Positions 39,497 to 51,400 of a stretch of 64,000 nt of DNA are shown here, piece by piece. Both the position numbers and the translations under genes were made by a program. Position 1 is the first letter of the stretch, and each line of letters opens with the position of its first letter. This DNA comes from Pyrocephalus nanus (lineage: Eukaryota; Chordata; Aves; Passeriformes; Tyrannidae), in assembly GCA_038380795.1 (NCBI GenBank), contig CM076280.1:8667501-8731500 (forward strand), in the 5' to 3' direction. The notes beneath the pieces were generated by a model. It was not told the DNA's origin. It saw only the letters and a program-made list of their open reading frames with translations, and did no database searches.

Positions 39497-42400
39497 CAAA
39501 GTGGATTTAACACGTTCTAATTTGCACATTTCCCAATTCTTGAATGAAGTGTTTCATTACCCCGCGAAGGACACGGCGGCGGGGCCGGGCTGCGCGGGGA
39601 GGCGGCCTCTTGCTAAGTGACGTTTTTATGTTCTGCTAGAATTTGCAATTACTAAAATGCTTTGAAAAATAATCCTGGGGGACGGCTGTGAGGTCGTATC
39701 TAGCGGCTCCCAATGCACAGAGCAGCCGTAACGGCGGGGCCGAGCGCAGGCAGCTGTGTCGGGGGGTTATCGCCTGCCCCACGCAGGACAGACGGACAGG
39801 ACGGACAGGCTGGCCAGAGGCGGGAGCAGAAGGATATAAACATAGCATCGAGTGCCCCTGGGAGTCAACTGAGAGTCTTTTCTTTGGCCTGAGCCAGCTC
39901 TGGATCCGGCCATGCCTGGGTTGTATCCAGTCCCTCTGCGAGGTGTCCTTAAGTCACCCGTGCCCAGTTTCCAAAAAATCTCGCTTACTCTTGACAAAGC
40001 CATTCTGAGGACCACGGATGTCTGAAGAAAACGTGTCCTATGTCCTTGTGACTCACTTAAGGGGGAAAAAGAGAGTGAGCATCACCCTGCATGACACTTG
40101 CTGTTGCACCTGTCCCTAGTGGGCCAGGGGCTGGAATGGAGACGGGCATGGAGGGACCCTTGTCACTGCATGCCAGCCCTGGAGCCCCACACCCGAGCTG
40201 TGTTCTGTCCAAGGCTGAATGCAGTCCAGCAGTGCGAAGGGGGAGCTCTCCTATCTTGGTAATGTCCCTTACACCTTGTAAAGTCAGGGAGAGTGAGTGT
40301 GCAAACAGGTACCTCAAAGAAGAACCTCAGCATCAGCGCTAAAGCCCCGAAACAGAAGCCAGGACCGATCTGTTGGGTGTAGACGCTCTTGTCTGGATAG
40401 AGCCCTTTCTTCTCTTTCATCTTCTGTAGCTGGAAGGAAGGAGAGAGCACACCAAGTGTATTCACCTGGATTTGGCTGGCTGCTCCACATCCAAAAGACC
40501 CCATGAATGCAGAGATAAAACCACTAAAAGCCCACTGACCAGCTCCCCCAGGCTGTGGGATCTGCCTGTGTGTGGGGAACATCTCTGCCCATGTGCTGCA
40601 ATGAGCCCCACTGCCCCATTCCTCATCATAAAGCTGGTTTTTTAAAATATTCAGCTCTGAACCCAGCTCAGGGAATGTGTGCCCTCACAAACCCAGTCTC
40701 TAGGAGAGCAGACCCCAGCACAGCATCTGCACAGTGGTCCCATGCCTTGGTCTCCTCCTTGCTCAGCCCCTCCCCACAGTGGTAACTTTTTTTTAGCTGC
40801 TGGCTGGGCAGTTAGATGGGCTCAGCAACCATTTATAGCTGGGACTTGCATCACTGTATTTCCATGATGCTTGGCAGCACCTTCCTGCAGTTTTTATCCC
40901 ATTACTCCTTGCCCACTCCTGCTTCCCCACCTCATGCCTGACTGTCCCAGCTGGATTCGGGCAGACTGCAGGCAGATTCCTTCCCACTTTATCACTGTGT
41001 TTTATCCACATCTTCCCCTGGCTCCGGGGCAGTTTACCAGACCCCTCTGCCTCCGAGTAGCTGTAAAAACTCCATAAATACGTTCCTCCTGATTAGAAAC
41101 GCAGGGACGGGAGGTGTGGTGGATTGCTCAGGCCGATTGAATCTGGCATTTATCACACAGGCTGCCTGCTGTCTGCCTGCTCTCTGCTCGGGTCGGAGGA
41201 GAAGTGCTGCCTAATCACCTCCGTGGCCTGTGCTGTGAGAGCTGGATCTGGAGGAGGAAACTGCTGGGCTTCCGTGGAGGGCTCAGCCCCTTCCCAGCCC
41301 TGCCCCACGTACCCATTTCACAGTTATCACCAGCACTGCTGTCCCGATGGGCCCCGAGTAGACGCCGTAGCCCCAGCGGTCGTGGTAGATCCTCACGGCG
41401 ATGGTGAGGACGCCGAACATGATGAAGGTCGATCGCTTTGGCTCGTCAAACTCTGCCAGGGCTGAGGGCACCGAGCACAGGGAGCATCAGCTCACGCACC
41501 CAACGTTTTCCAGCTGCTCCCTAAAGCCTCACTGGGATCCGTCCCACCCACCCTGGGGACCCTCAGCGTTGCGTCTGTCTGGTTTGCCTTTCTCGTGCCA
41601 CACAGCTGGGGAAACTGAGGCACGTGAGGGCAAAGTGAACCATCCTGAGGCAGCTGAGTGGTGGGTTTAGTAGCTGATTTTTGGGTTTTATTTTAGTGTT
41701 ACTTAAAGAAGACCTCCCACCCAGAGAAACTGTGGATGTTGCATCCCTGGAAGTGTTCAAGGCCAGGTTGGGCAGGGCTTAGAGCAACCTGGTCTAGTGG
41801 AAGGTGTCCCTGCCCATGGAAGGGCAGTTGGAACGAGATGAGTTTTAAGGTCCCTTCCAACCCAAACCATTTTGTGATTCTGTGATTTCCCTTTCCTGCC
41901 TAAAACCACATGTCAGAGGTAGATGGCGAGACACTTCCACCCAGCGATCCTGAAATCAGGTTTTGAGTTCATCCTCCGTCTCCTACTCTCCTAAACCTGC
42001 CAGGTGGTCACCCCAGCACAGCCTCCATCCCACCACTCCAGCAGGACCGTGTGGTGGGGTCCATCCAGGCTGCCCGGCCACGCCGGCACCTGCCTGAGGA
42101 TCGCGGGCTGGAAGTCGCCAGTGCGAGTAAATTATTAGAGGCTTTTGTTTAGCACAGAATGGGGTAATAACTGATAAAAGTTATGGATCCCAGTGGGCTC
42201 CATGCTTTTCCAGCTTGCACAGCTGTGTTATGGCTGTCCTGGATTTGCATTCCGGGAAGCTTGCCCGAGGGTCTGCGTCCGCACATGTGCGCTCGGGCTT
42301 TACAAGCCACAGCGAGAGGCTTCCCTGGGCTTCAGTCACCACACCTTCCATGTCCTTGGATCGTGGTTTTATAGGGAGTTTGGCTAAGGGATAATGTCCG

Positions 42401-45400
42401 CATTTTAATCTCTGTTGTTTCCCAGTGGGTCAATATTTTAAAAGTCGTAGTCCAGGATTTGTATTTTTTTTTCCTTTTTTTTGCAGGGTTTTTGAATGCA
42501 ATAATGAAGCAATCAAGTTGAATTTTGCTGCGAGGAGCCAAAGTGTCTGGATCAGCTCTGACCTACCCTGACACTGCTGTTATCCGCTGGAAATGCCCTT
42601 TGGAGGTGATTTGCCTCGTTGCCTTTTCTGGCTGATCAGAGAGAGCACTGAGGTGCCATGTGCAGTGTGGAAGCCCACCCTGGGACTTGCATTTTGGAGG
42701 GACAGAGCCATTCCTAAGGTTGATATTTTCCCCACTCTTTTCCCTGCATGGAAAGTTTATCCTGTCACATGCACTGGAAGGGGAATGCTGCTGCCTGTGG
42801 CAAGGGTAGGAGGGATGAACCTGTTCCTGGCAGAGGGAATGGTGGACTCAGGGGCTGCAGGAATCCCCATCCCAGCTGGAGATCCTGCATCATCCCTAGA
42901 GTCCTGAGGGGCAAAGGGAAAAGTCCTGTGGGCATTTTGGGGCTGTACATCAGAGTGCTGTCCTTCTTTAGTTTTGCCACATATTTTTTAAAATTTCTAT
43001 TATGCTTTGTTTCAGTGGCAAATGAGGAGCAAAATAAAGTAAAAGAGAGTGAAGTGAGTGTGGGAAAAGGAAAACTGAGTAACAGGGCAAGGGGCGGGAT
43101 TTCTAATAAAAAGGAAGTGAAACAAATTTCTGCTTTTTCTAAGCAGATCTAATATTCCCCATCAGCCCAGATTAGGCTTTGATAAATTAGGAAGATATAT
43201 TTGTTCTGACACTTTGATTCTCATGCTACCAAGGGAAGTGGCAGATTCTACATTTCTTAATGCCCCCAGGTCAGACGAGACAAGCTGATGGGCCCATTAT
43301 GGGGAAAATGAGGGAAAATGGGAAATTCCCTGGTATATGAGGTTTCAAACTAAGTCATGTCATAGTCTCGTCCTGCCTTGAACTGAAGCACAAGGCTGCC
43401 AAACTGTTACTGTAATTTGAAGTAAATAATTCTGCTGCTATAAGGACGTGCATAAGACCTGGTGCAGGCAGAGGAACACCCGACTAACACAAACACCAGG
43501 TGCCACAGCTCTATTTATAAGAGCAAAACTCCCCCAGCCACCACTCAGGACAGTTTCATGTGTGCCTGGACCCCACTGACTGCAATGACTATCCAAGGCA
43601 TTAATGATGTAAAACAGGATTAATCCATAGCACAGGCTGACTTCCATAAAGGACAACCTCAGGGCTAAGTCCTGCAGATGGAAGCTCAAAGGCAGAAGCT
43701 TTTCTGGGGATTGTACCCTGTAACTGTCCCACCAGCAATCCTGACAAATCCTGCCCTTCCTGCCAGTGCTGATGCTCTGCAGGAACCACGACAGCCCAGT
43801 GCTTACCCATCAAGGACACCCAGATGGACAGGGCTGTTCCGTAGATGCTGAAGTACTCCAGGATGTCGTAGCGCATGAAGCACAGCACTGATAGGATGGG
43901 GCCATCACACACATGGTAAAACTATCAACAGAAGAAAAAAGAAAAAGAAAAAAGAATTAGAAAATTAGTTCCTTACCCACAGACCAGCATGGGTAAAGGC
44001 TCTTATGAACTGGTTTGAAATACTGTGGCTGTTGGGAGGACGGCCAGCCAGGACAGAACAATGTCAAATGCACCAGGGTCACTGATATGCAGTAATGAAT
44101 ATATTTGGGAGATAATGTCACCGTTCCCAATTGCAAATTACCCAAGAATCAGCATTCTTCTCTCTTAGTACAAACTGAGACAAGCTTTAATTTGCCTCTT
44201 GGTCTGTGCCAGAATTTGCAATCTGATGACCAAGCTGCTTTGAGCCGAGCCCCAGGCACTGGGGGACGTCCTCTCCAGCAGGAGGACTCTGGGGTTATGG
44301 TTCTAATTGCGAAAGATTCTTGTAAAACAATTCAGAATGAGTGTCCTGATGAAATGTGTATGGATGCCAGGTCACTGTCCAGGCTAAACAGGGTTTATAC
44401 AGCCAGAGTCTGAATGCTGGGGAATTCACTCATTAGTGCATTCCCTTAAAAGCCTCTGGTTCCTGCCCATTAGCTCATTGATTAGGTTATTTGCAAAAAA
44501 ACCCCATTGTCATGCAACACAAACGCAAACCAAGCCAAGAGAAATTTTCCAGTGCAATCAGAGGAACGCTCCCAGTGTTTGCCTGGCGCTTGCCTTTTCC
44601 TCCCTCCCAGCTCTCAGCCCTGCAAGTTTTCTAGTGGCAGCACCAGTGTGCTCCACTGTTTCTGAAGAAGTCCCTTCTCTGCTTGGCAGGACGCCCTTGG
44701 AACGATCCTCGCTGTCACAGCCCAGCGGGGATGCTGATATTATTTATAATGGGAACTGCTGCGAGTCCTTTGGCTCGCTGCAGCTTCTAGAAAAGGTTGC
44801 ACCACAGCAGTAATTCTTTTCTCTGTTTGAGATTGGGCTCGGGGAGTCTGGAGACAGGGGGAAGAGAGGGTGGAAGACAAAGAGCGTGTTTCTGGCCGGC
44901 GTCGCGGCACTTGTCTGCGATGGACATGTGCTTTCACTGCTCTGGCGAGGTCTCCTGGGGGAGGAGGAGTGGGATGCTACAAGAAAGGCAACAGCAGCAG
45001 CTGCTGCCCTTCCTACCCCCCCCTCCTCCAAACACACTGGCAGCTGCCTCCCCTTCTTTCTCTTCCTTCACTTCCCCGTGCACAGATATTTTGCCTCTTC
45101 CATCTCTTCATCAGGGACCTGTTCCACCTCCCGTGGAAACACGTGCCAATTTTCCTATTGACTTCTCGGGGAGGTGGAGCAGACACAAACCCCGTGCAAA
45201 ATGAAATTGTAGATGTCTGGCTTCCCTGGGGAGCTGGTGGGGGGGTGGTGTGGTGTGTGCTTGGGGATGTTTTTATATTAACTAGTCCTGTCGTTTTTAT
45301 AGAACTGGCAGAATTTCTCCCCCTGCACTGTGCTTTAATTGGAGGCTCAAATGGTGGTGGATCCCTAGGAATAAGAGGCCAACCTTGTTGGGAGCACTGC

Positions 45401-46496
45401 TGCTGTGAAAGAGCTTTTCACACCAGGAAGATCCTTTACCCACTCCCTGCCTCAGTTTCTTCATGCAAGGGATGTGCCAACCCTCATGAGATGCCTTGAA
45501 ATGGAAGGGAGTTAGAGGTAGATGCAATTATCAGTTGGGTTGCTGAGCTATTTTCTTCATATTCTGTAGCAGAGCACTGTCATGCAGTTAAACAGGAGGT
45601 TTTTCCCAGTGGGAATGCTGCTTTGGGTGCTCCACTGGTGTCTAAATGGAGTCACTTAGCAGGAATACAAAGCACAGGGCAGTGCACTGCTGGGAGCAGG
45701 AATAGAAATAGTTTGTATATGTACAGACAACTGACTTTCTCCAATCATTATTTTCACACAAAGCAATGCCAGATGACTCAGAGCCTGGTGAAACACACGT
45801 TTCAAAACACTCAACCCAGGTGAAGGGTTAATAATTATTTTCCTTGATAGCTCAGCAGCATGTTTTAGTCTCTCCCAGTGCAGAAACTCCCCCGACTCCA
45901 GCATTGCTCCCATCCCCAGCTGGCAGTTGCAAAATCAATAATTCAACTACTATGTGCTTTTGGCTAAAATGACAGAAAGCATAGCAAGAGATTCTGGATG
46001 CAATTTAAAGCCCAAATTCAGCATGGCCACTTACCAGCTGTAAAACAAAGAGAAAAGCCTACTCCAAAGCATTGCAAATCAGTCAAGGCTCTTTGCACCC
46101 GGACCCTGTCCTAACTTCAGAACCATAAAACACCACTGAATCTATGTAAGCCCACCCTGTAGGACATCCTAAACTAAAGAATCAGACGATCAGCACCACC
46201 CGTGGTGGGAAATAACCGAAAATGGATATTATGGAGGTTAGACTCGCTGCTGTTGGGTGAGATCAGACACCCTTCCCAGGGGGAACCCGATGCAGGGAGT
46301 ATTTGGGGGGGATAAAACATGCCAGGGGGGTGAGAGGGGAGGGTATATGGGGGCATCTTACCGCCACGAAGAACATGGTGAAGAAGTAAACCATGGCTTC
46401 CATGTGGAAGCGCCGCTTGGCCGCGATGCTGATGGTGGGGAGGAAGACCAAGGTGCTGAGGGTGGGCAGAAGGAGCTTGGCCACCAGTGAACCCAT
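39146..46496 (-). CDS. MYMK: MYMK, myomaker (complete)
   Basis: Myomaker is the muscle-specific multi-pass membrane protein needed for myoblast fusion, acting at the cell surface with myomerger. Five coding exons in gene order: 46496-46362, 43921-43807, 41461-41313, 40429-40313 and 39292-39146. They total 663 bases and encode 220 residues (221 in human, from memory). Diagnostic stretches are AAKRRFHMEAMVY near 25, VLCFMRYDILEYFSIYGTAL near 57, LAEFDEPKRST near 85, RIYHDRWGYGVYSGPIGTA near 109, KMKEKKGLYPDKSVYTQQIG near 136 and EWDYTYVHSFYHCALAM near 173. Seven hydrophobic segments are expected for the family. The C-terminus ends in a cysteine cluster, STLCCCV, matching the palmitoylated tail of the mammalian protein. 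All introns are GT-AG and every phase joins in frame. The ATG at 46496 starts the highly conserved MGSLVAKLLLPT N-terminus. Confidence 0.97.
39465..39492. repeat. Poly(A) run of 28 in MYMK intron 4
   Basis: An uninterrupted A run (T run on the MYMK strand). No retroposon body or target-site duplication was recognised. Confidence 0.95.
40313..40429 (-). CDS. MYMK: MYMK coding exon 4
   Basis: The acceptor is TTCCAG and the donor GTACCT. The exon encodes LQKMKEKKGLYPDKSVYTQQ through LMLRFFFE. Confidence 0.97.
41313..41461 (-). CDS. MYMK: MYMK coding exon 3
   Basis: The acceptor is CCTCAG and the donor GTACGT. The exon encodes LAEFDEPKRSTFIMFGVLTI and RIYHDRWGYGVYSGPIGTAV, ending at TVKW. Confidence 0.97.
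41716..41887 (+). mobile_element. CR1 LINE 3' fragment in MYMK intron 2
   Basis: It matches the avian CR1 3' region: TGTTCAAGGCCAGGTTGG, CAACCTGGTCTAGTGGAAGG, TGTCCCTGCCCATGGA and the terminal CTTCCAACCCAAACCATTTT with GTGATTCTGTGATT. It lies antisense to MYMK. Confidence 0.93.
43807..43921 (-). CDS. MYMK: MYMK coding exon 2
   Basis: The acceptor is TTGATAG, behind a strong pyrimidine tract, and the donor GTAAGC. The exon encodes FYHVCDGPILSVLCFMRYDI through SIWVSLM. The first residues (FYHVCDGPI) differ from my remembered mammalian sequence. Confidence 0.95.
46362..46496 (-). CDS. MYMK: MYMK coding exon 1
   Basis: Encodes residues 1-45, MGSLVAKLLLPTLSTLVF through FFTMFFVA. The donor is GTAAGA, phase 0. 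Confidence 0.96.
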
Positions 46497-46559
46497 GGGT
46501 GCCTTGTGAGCTGGAGACTCCCGGGACAGGGTCTCTGCGAGCTGGACAGGGATGGTGGA

Positions 46560-46715
46560 GAAAGCAGCCGTGTCAAGTGTGCTTTAAAATTTAAATGCCC
46601 TGCATGGCCGGGAGGGCTGCAGGCAGGGAACAGCTGCCACCACCACAGCCACCCCCTTCTCCCCTGTCTCATCCCAAATTCCTGACGCAGCCGGCGGCTC
46701 CTGGCAGCAGATGCT
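46560..46715 (-). promoter_or_regulatory. MYMK proximal promoter with E-boxes
   Basis: Upstream of the MYMK ATG on the minus strand lie an AT-rich TATA-like element (TTTAAATTTTAAAG, 46582-46595), a CACTTG E-box (46574-46579), a CAGCTG E-box (46631-46636) and a CAGATG E-box (46708-46713, on the plus strand). CAGCTG is the preferred MyoD/myogenin core. Myogenic E-box control of MYMK is known in other vertebrates; use of these particular sites is inferred. Confidence 0.55.
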
Positions 46716-46950
46716 CTGTGTCCCCAAAATCATCCTGGGCGTTTCTAAAGGAGCCAAGGGGAATGTTGTCCTTGCACGCCTTGTGCTGGGTGTTGGAGCC
46801 GGGTGCATGGTGGGTGAGGACGGTGGGTTTGATTGCTCCTGTGGGGGCAGCCCACCCTGCATCCCATGCTGAGCCTGAGTCAGTGCTGTTGGAGCAGCCC
46901 CACAGGGAAAAAACACCCTCTTTCCTCACAAAAGGAAGTGGAGGAGCAGG

Positions 46951-47244
46951 CAGTGATCTCTTCTCTCTGGTGACCAGCAATAGGAACCAGGGGATGGCTG
47001 GAGCTGTGTCAGGGGAGGTTTAGGTTTGATATTAGGAAAAGGTTCTTCCCCCAGAGGGTGGCTGGGCACTGAACAGGCTCCCCAGGGCAGTGGTCACGGC
47101 ACCAAGGCTGCCAGAGCTCAAGGGGTTTTTCAGGCAATGCTCTCAGGGACAGGGTGGGATTGCTGACAGATCCTGTGCAGGGTCAGGAGCTGGACTCAAT
47201 GATCTTTGTGGGTCCCTTCCAACTCACGATATTCTGTGAATCTC
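46951..47244 (+). mobile_element. CR1 LINE 3' fragment upstream of MYMK
   Basis: It shows the classic CR1 order: GGGGAGGTTTAGGTTTGATA, GAACAGGCTCCCCAGGGCAG, GGACTCAATGATCTTTGTGG and GTCCCTTCCAACTC with an ATTCTGTGA tail. The right end is the CR1 3' terminus. Confidence 0.93.
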
Positions 47245-48111
47245 TGTTCTACACTTGCGTGAAGTAGGGAAGAACTGGCATGTGGCAGGCACGTTTAAAA
47301 CAGCGGTGTGTATCCTATTACCATTTTGTACTTGAGAAATACACACCAAGCTTCAAATCCGCCTCTCATTTCCCCAAGAGGGCATGTGTGGAGTGAGTGG
47401 CCCTGCTGCAGCAGAGCCCTGGCATCGGGGAGCTGGTGTGACACCCCATCCAACGCCTGCTACCTGTGCCTATGTGTCCTCAGTGGAGTTAAGTGCACTG
47501 AAGTTTCTCAGCCATGCCCTCAGCCTTTGCAGCCTGGACACCTTCAGGAGTTCTGTCTGAAAATTCAGGAGCCGAGTGTCTCCGGGATGGAGGAATTTGA
47601 GCAGATTGTCGTGCGGCGCAGAAAAAGCTGGAGGAAAGGAAACCAAAAGCCAAGCGGCGTTTGGGCTGCTAATCCACTCAGTGGTTCTCTCTTTTATTAT
47701 GACTTTTTATTATATCACTGCTGCTCCCCTCCTGTGTTAATATCTTTTCCTTGGAGCCTCGCAGGGATTCTCGGCATCTTTTCGGCACAGCTGTTCCCGG
47801 GACGCAGGGAGCAGGAATGCTACGCTTGAGCAACCGCCTTTGTGGCTGCGGGTTTGGGGAGGAGGCTGTGAGCTGTGATAGGAGCCACCATTTCTGGGGC
47901 TGATAGGACGGGCTTGTCTGTCCCCAGGGAGGGGGTCTGGAGGAAAGGCAGGCATGCACTGAGAAAAAAATTGCTCCTCAAAGCACTCCAGTAAGCTGGA
48001 AAGGGTTCTGGGAGGGAGAGCGAGGGGCTGTGTGTGTGCAGAGAGAATGGCACATAGCGTTAAAGCCCTGACTTGAGAGGTCTGAGAGTGCTGAGAGCTG
48101 GGTAGAGCTCC

Positions 48112-48121
48112 TATTTTTAGC
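48112..48121. promoter_or_regulatory. Consensus MEF2 site upstream of MYMK
   Basis: CTATTTTTAG is a perfect match to the MEF2 consensus CTAWWWWTAG, about 1.6 kb upstream of the MYMK start codon. Function is inferred from gene context. Confidence 0.4.
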
Positions 48122-48430
48122 TGATATTGCAGGAACCATCCACATTCCCTGGCTGGCTGCAGGCAGCATCCCTCTGCAGGATGCTGCCCACACCACATCT
48201 CCAGCCGCCCTCCTGCCTGGGCAAGCTATAAACTTACCACAAAACTCTGAAAAACTGAATCTTGACCAATAAATATCGAAAAAACCCTCTGGTGTCCCTA
48301 TTTACTGTGAAAATTAATCCCTCCAAGCCAGCACATAAATACCCTGCTGCTCCCCAGGTGTCCAGCCCTGAGCTGAAAGCCGAGCTGAGCTCCAGCACGC
48401 CCTGAAGTACCCTGCTCCTTTTCTGGGCCA

Positions 48431-48483
48431 TATCCTCAGGATCCTTGTGGGTCCCTTCCAACTCAGAATACTATGTGATTCTG
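48431..48483 (+). mobile_element. Short CR1 3' terminus
   Basis: AGGATCCTTGTGGGTCCCTT, CCAACTCAGAATACTATG and TGATTCTG match only the last ~50 bases of CR1, a typical 5'-truncated copy. Confidence 0.85.
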
Positions 48484-51400
48484 ACTCAACATGTGACTCC
48501 ACATCCGTTATTCCATGTTATTCTTGCATGACCTACCTGGACCAAGGGAGATGCTCAGGGGCATTATGTGGGGCACAGCAGAGCTTGTCCCCAAGAGAGT
48601 TTTGAGCAGGACGGGGGTTAACAGGTTGCACAAACCACTCTGGATTCCTGGCTGCTTTTGTGGCCCTAAGGTTGGTGTCAGAGAGGTGAAAACACAGCTC
48701 CAAACCTGCTGGTGAGGACAGATGTCCCCACCTGGATGCAGAGCAGCCCCCCACACCCTTGTGGGACCATTTGTGAGGACATGGCAGTTGTGCAACAAGC
48801 CACCAAGTGCACAAGGCAAATGGCATCAAGTGAAAAGTGCCATCAGTCAGTTGTTAAATACATCCCACTCACTCTCATGCTTTGCCCAAAATCCAGCTGG
48901 CGCCCACTGGAAAGGAAACCCCGTTGGCTGCTGGATGCAGCAAGTGCCAGCCATGGCAAGCGCTCCCCAGGCAGGGAAGTGTTGGAGCTCTCAGGAGCAA
49001 GAAAACATTCCACAGGTTGTTGGGTTTTAATTCTTTTTTCTCTCCCAGCTGCACGCCCTGGGCTGGCGGTTGGTTTGCAGCCAGCGCTGTAGGCATGGGG
49101 GGAAAAATTCACACCAGGTTGCACACGTGTTCCAGCTATTATTGAAAAAGAGACCCCAAAATAAACGGCAAGGAGAGGGGCAGGCAGGTGGCGAGCTCCT
49201 GGCGGGAGCTGCTGCTGCTTAAAAGGTCTTTGTTCGGGCTGCAAACACCGCAGTGCTAGACGTGGGTTGTGCAAACCTTCCCGGGAAGGAGCCCAAAAAC
49301 AAAGGGCCAGGACTTTGTTCCTCCTTTCCTAAACAGGTAGGAAATGGAGAAAGAGCAAATTTTAGCTCCTGCGTTTAAGTGCTGCTGGAAAGGGAATTTT
49401 AAATCTGCATTCCACAGGGCTAATTTTGTGTGGACCGGCGTGCACGCAGGAACGGTGATATATATGGCTGAAAACTGGTTCCCAGATGCCAAACCCAGGT
49501 TCTGGTATGCTGTCCTGGATCATTCCAGGGTAACATTAACCATGGCTTTCTGAAAGCACTTCTACCCTTTCAACTCAGACATTGCAGTGAAGGAGAGAGA
49601 CACAGAGAGTTTTGTTTTATTTTTAATACGAGGGTGATGGTTTTAAAGCAGTGTATGTTGGAACAGAGGATGAGGGGTGTGTGCCAGCTGAGAGGATTGA
49701 GAGTATATTCTCCTTGGGATAAGTATGGGAGGATCCTTCATCGGTGTGTGGTGTAGACTGTATCAGAATTGAAACCTGCTCTCTTGTTTGACACCAGTCA
49801 CTGCCAGCTTTGGAATAATGGTGATAATGACCCTAAAATGGAGAGTGAAGTTGCACTTTCTATGTGGGGTTGCAACTTGCAGGGCTGGCACACAGAGCCA
49901 GAGTGAGCAACTACACACTGATGGCTGTGCCAACTCAGTGCCTACTGCAAAGTGTTACTTAGCACTTCCACTACTTCAGAGTCTACACTTCTACTTGTGC
50001 ACTCTGGGCTTAGGGATGAGGTAGAAAAGCTGGATGATGGTCTAGTTTCAGCAGATTTATGTGCCAAAGCCACAGCAGCACAGTGAGCCCCAAGGAGCTC
50101 TGGGCAATCTGACCAGCCTGGCACCACCCAGCTCACAAGGATTTCTCGTCTCCTCGCTGCTCTGCCTTGAGAATTTGATTAAGGAACTTCCTGGCATGAG
50201 AGCACCTGGTGCAAGTGTGGAGGAGCCCACAGGCACAAGCCCTTCCAGCTGGGGAAGGGATGGCTGTACCACCTGGATAAAACACCTCTCACCACCCACC
50301 ACAGCCTCTGCTCAGGGCTGTTGGTGGGACGCTGGTGTGGGGAGCACTTTCTGGACAGCTGGAATCCAGACACAGGCCCTGGCACCAGGGAAAAGAGCCC
50401 CATAAAGGTAGAGCCACCAGCTGTGCCGGAGCCCTTGCACGGCTGGTGCTGCAGCCCTGGCTCTGATCAACCACAGCCCTCACCCACTCCTGGTCCCAGC
50501 CCTGCCAAAGCACCTGCATCCTTGTTATTTTATTAGTGGAATAAATTGCCACTTAAAATATCCATTCTCCATAAGGCCTGGCCCCATTTTAGGCAGCTTC
50601 AGCTGAATATTTGCCCTTAAAAAAAAAATCCCCCTTCCCGTCTCCCTGTTGAATAAACCTATTATGAATGTTACTCGTAAGTATCCCTGATGCTGTTTTC
50701 CTTAGGGTTTTTTTTTCCATCTCCCCTTTCCTCTCTACCCTGTCGTGGCCCATGACAAGCCATTAATAATAATAAGGACATCTCATTTCTTGTCACCAGT
50801 TTTCTGTTGCTCGTACCTTTGGAGTGTCCTGGGGTGGCCACCCCACCACCAAATTCACAGAGGCAGTGCAGGGGTTTATTGCTCATTTTGTGGTGTTTAA
50901 TGGTTTGGTTTTTTTACAGTCATAACTCTTGGAGCCCAGTAACGACGTTGAGGGTCTCAGCTCTCACCCTGTTAGTCCCAAAAATGTCATTTTCTGAAGA
51001 GAAAAGCTTGAAGCTCTGATGCTTCAAGGCTCGAAATCCAAAAAGGGAATGAAACCAGTCTTAGGGTTTTGGGGAGTCTGACTCATGATTTTTGAATGCC
51101 TGTGGTTGGCAACGCTGCATAGCTGATGGCCCTCAGCACAATACTGCTCAACTTCCATGCCAGGCTCATTCCAGTCAAAGAAAAGCCTTTGTACTTTTTT
51201 TTTTTCTTCTTAAATCTTTGCATAGCTAAAATTTCGAACCAAGTGTGACTCGACTGGAAGCTCCTCCAGGTTCTTGCAGGAATGTGTGATCTTTGAGGGC
51301 AGGTAAAATTGAAGTCTGCACAGAAAAGGGGAGGCCTTTAAAGCCATTGAAACTCTACAGCCATGGCCCTACCTGGGGTCACTGTGGCCGCTTGTGGCTT

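Noticed and set aside
43922..46361. Possible antisense gene in MYMK intron 1, like the opposite-strand transcript annotated in human
   Set aside because: There is no conserved frame or splice pattern on the plus strand. Sequence alone does not support it.
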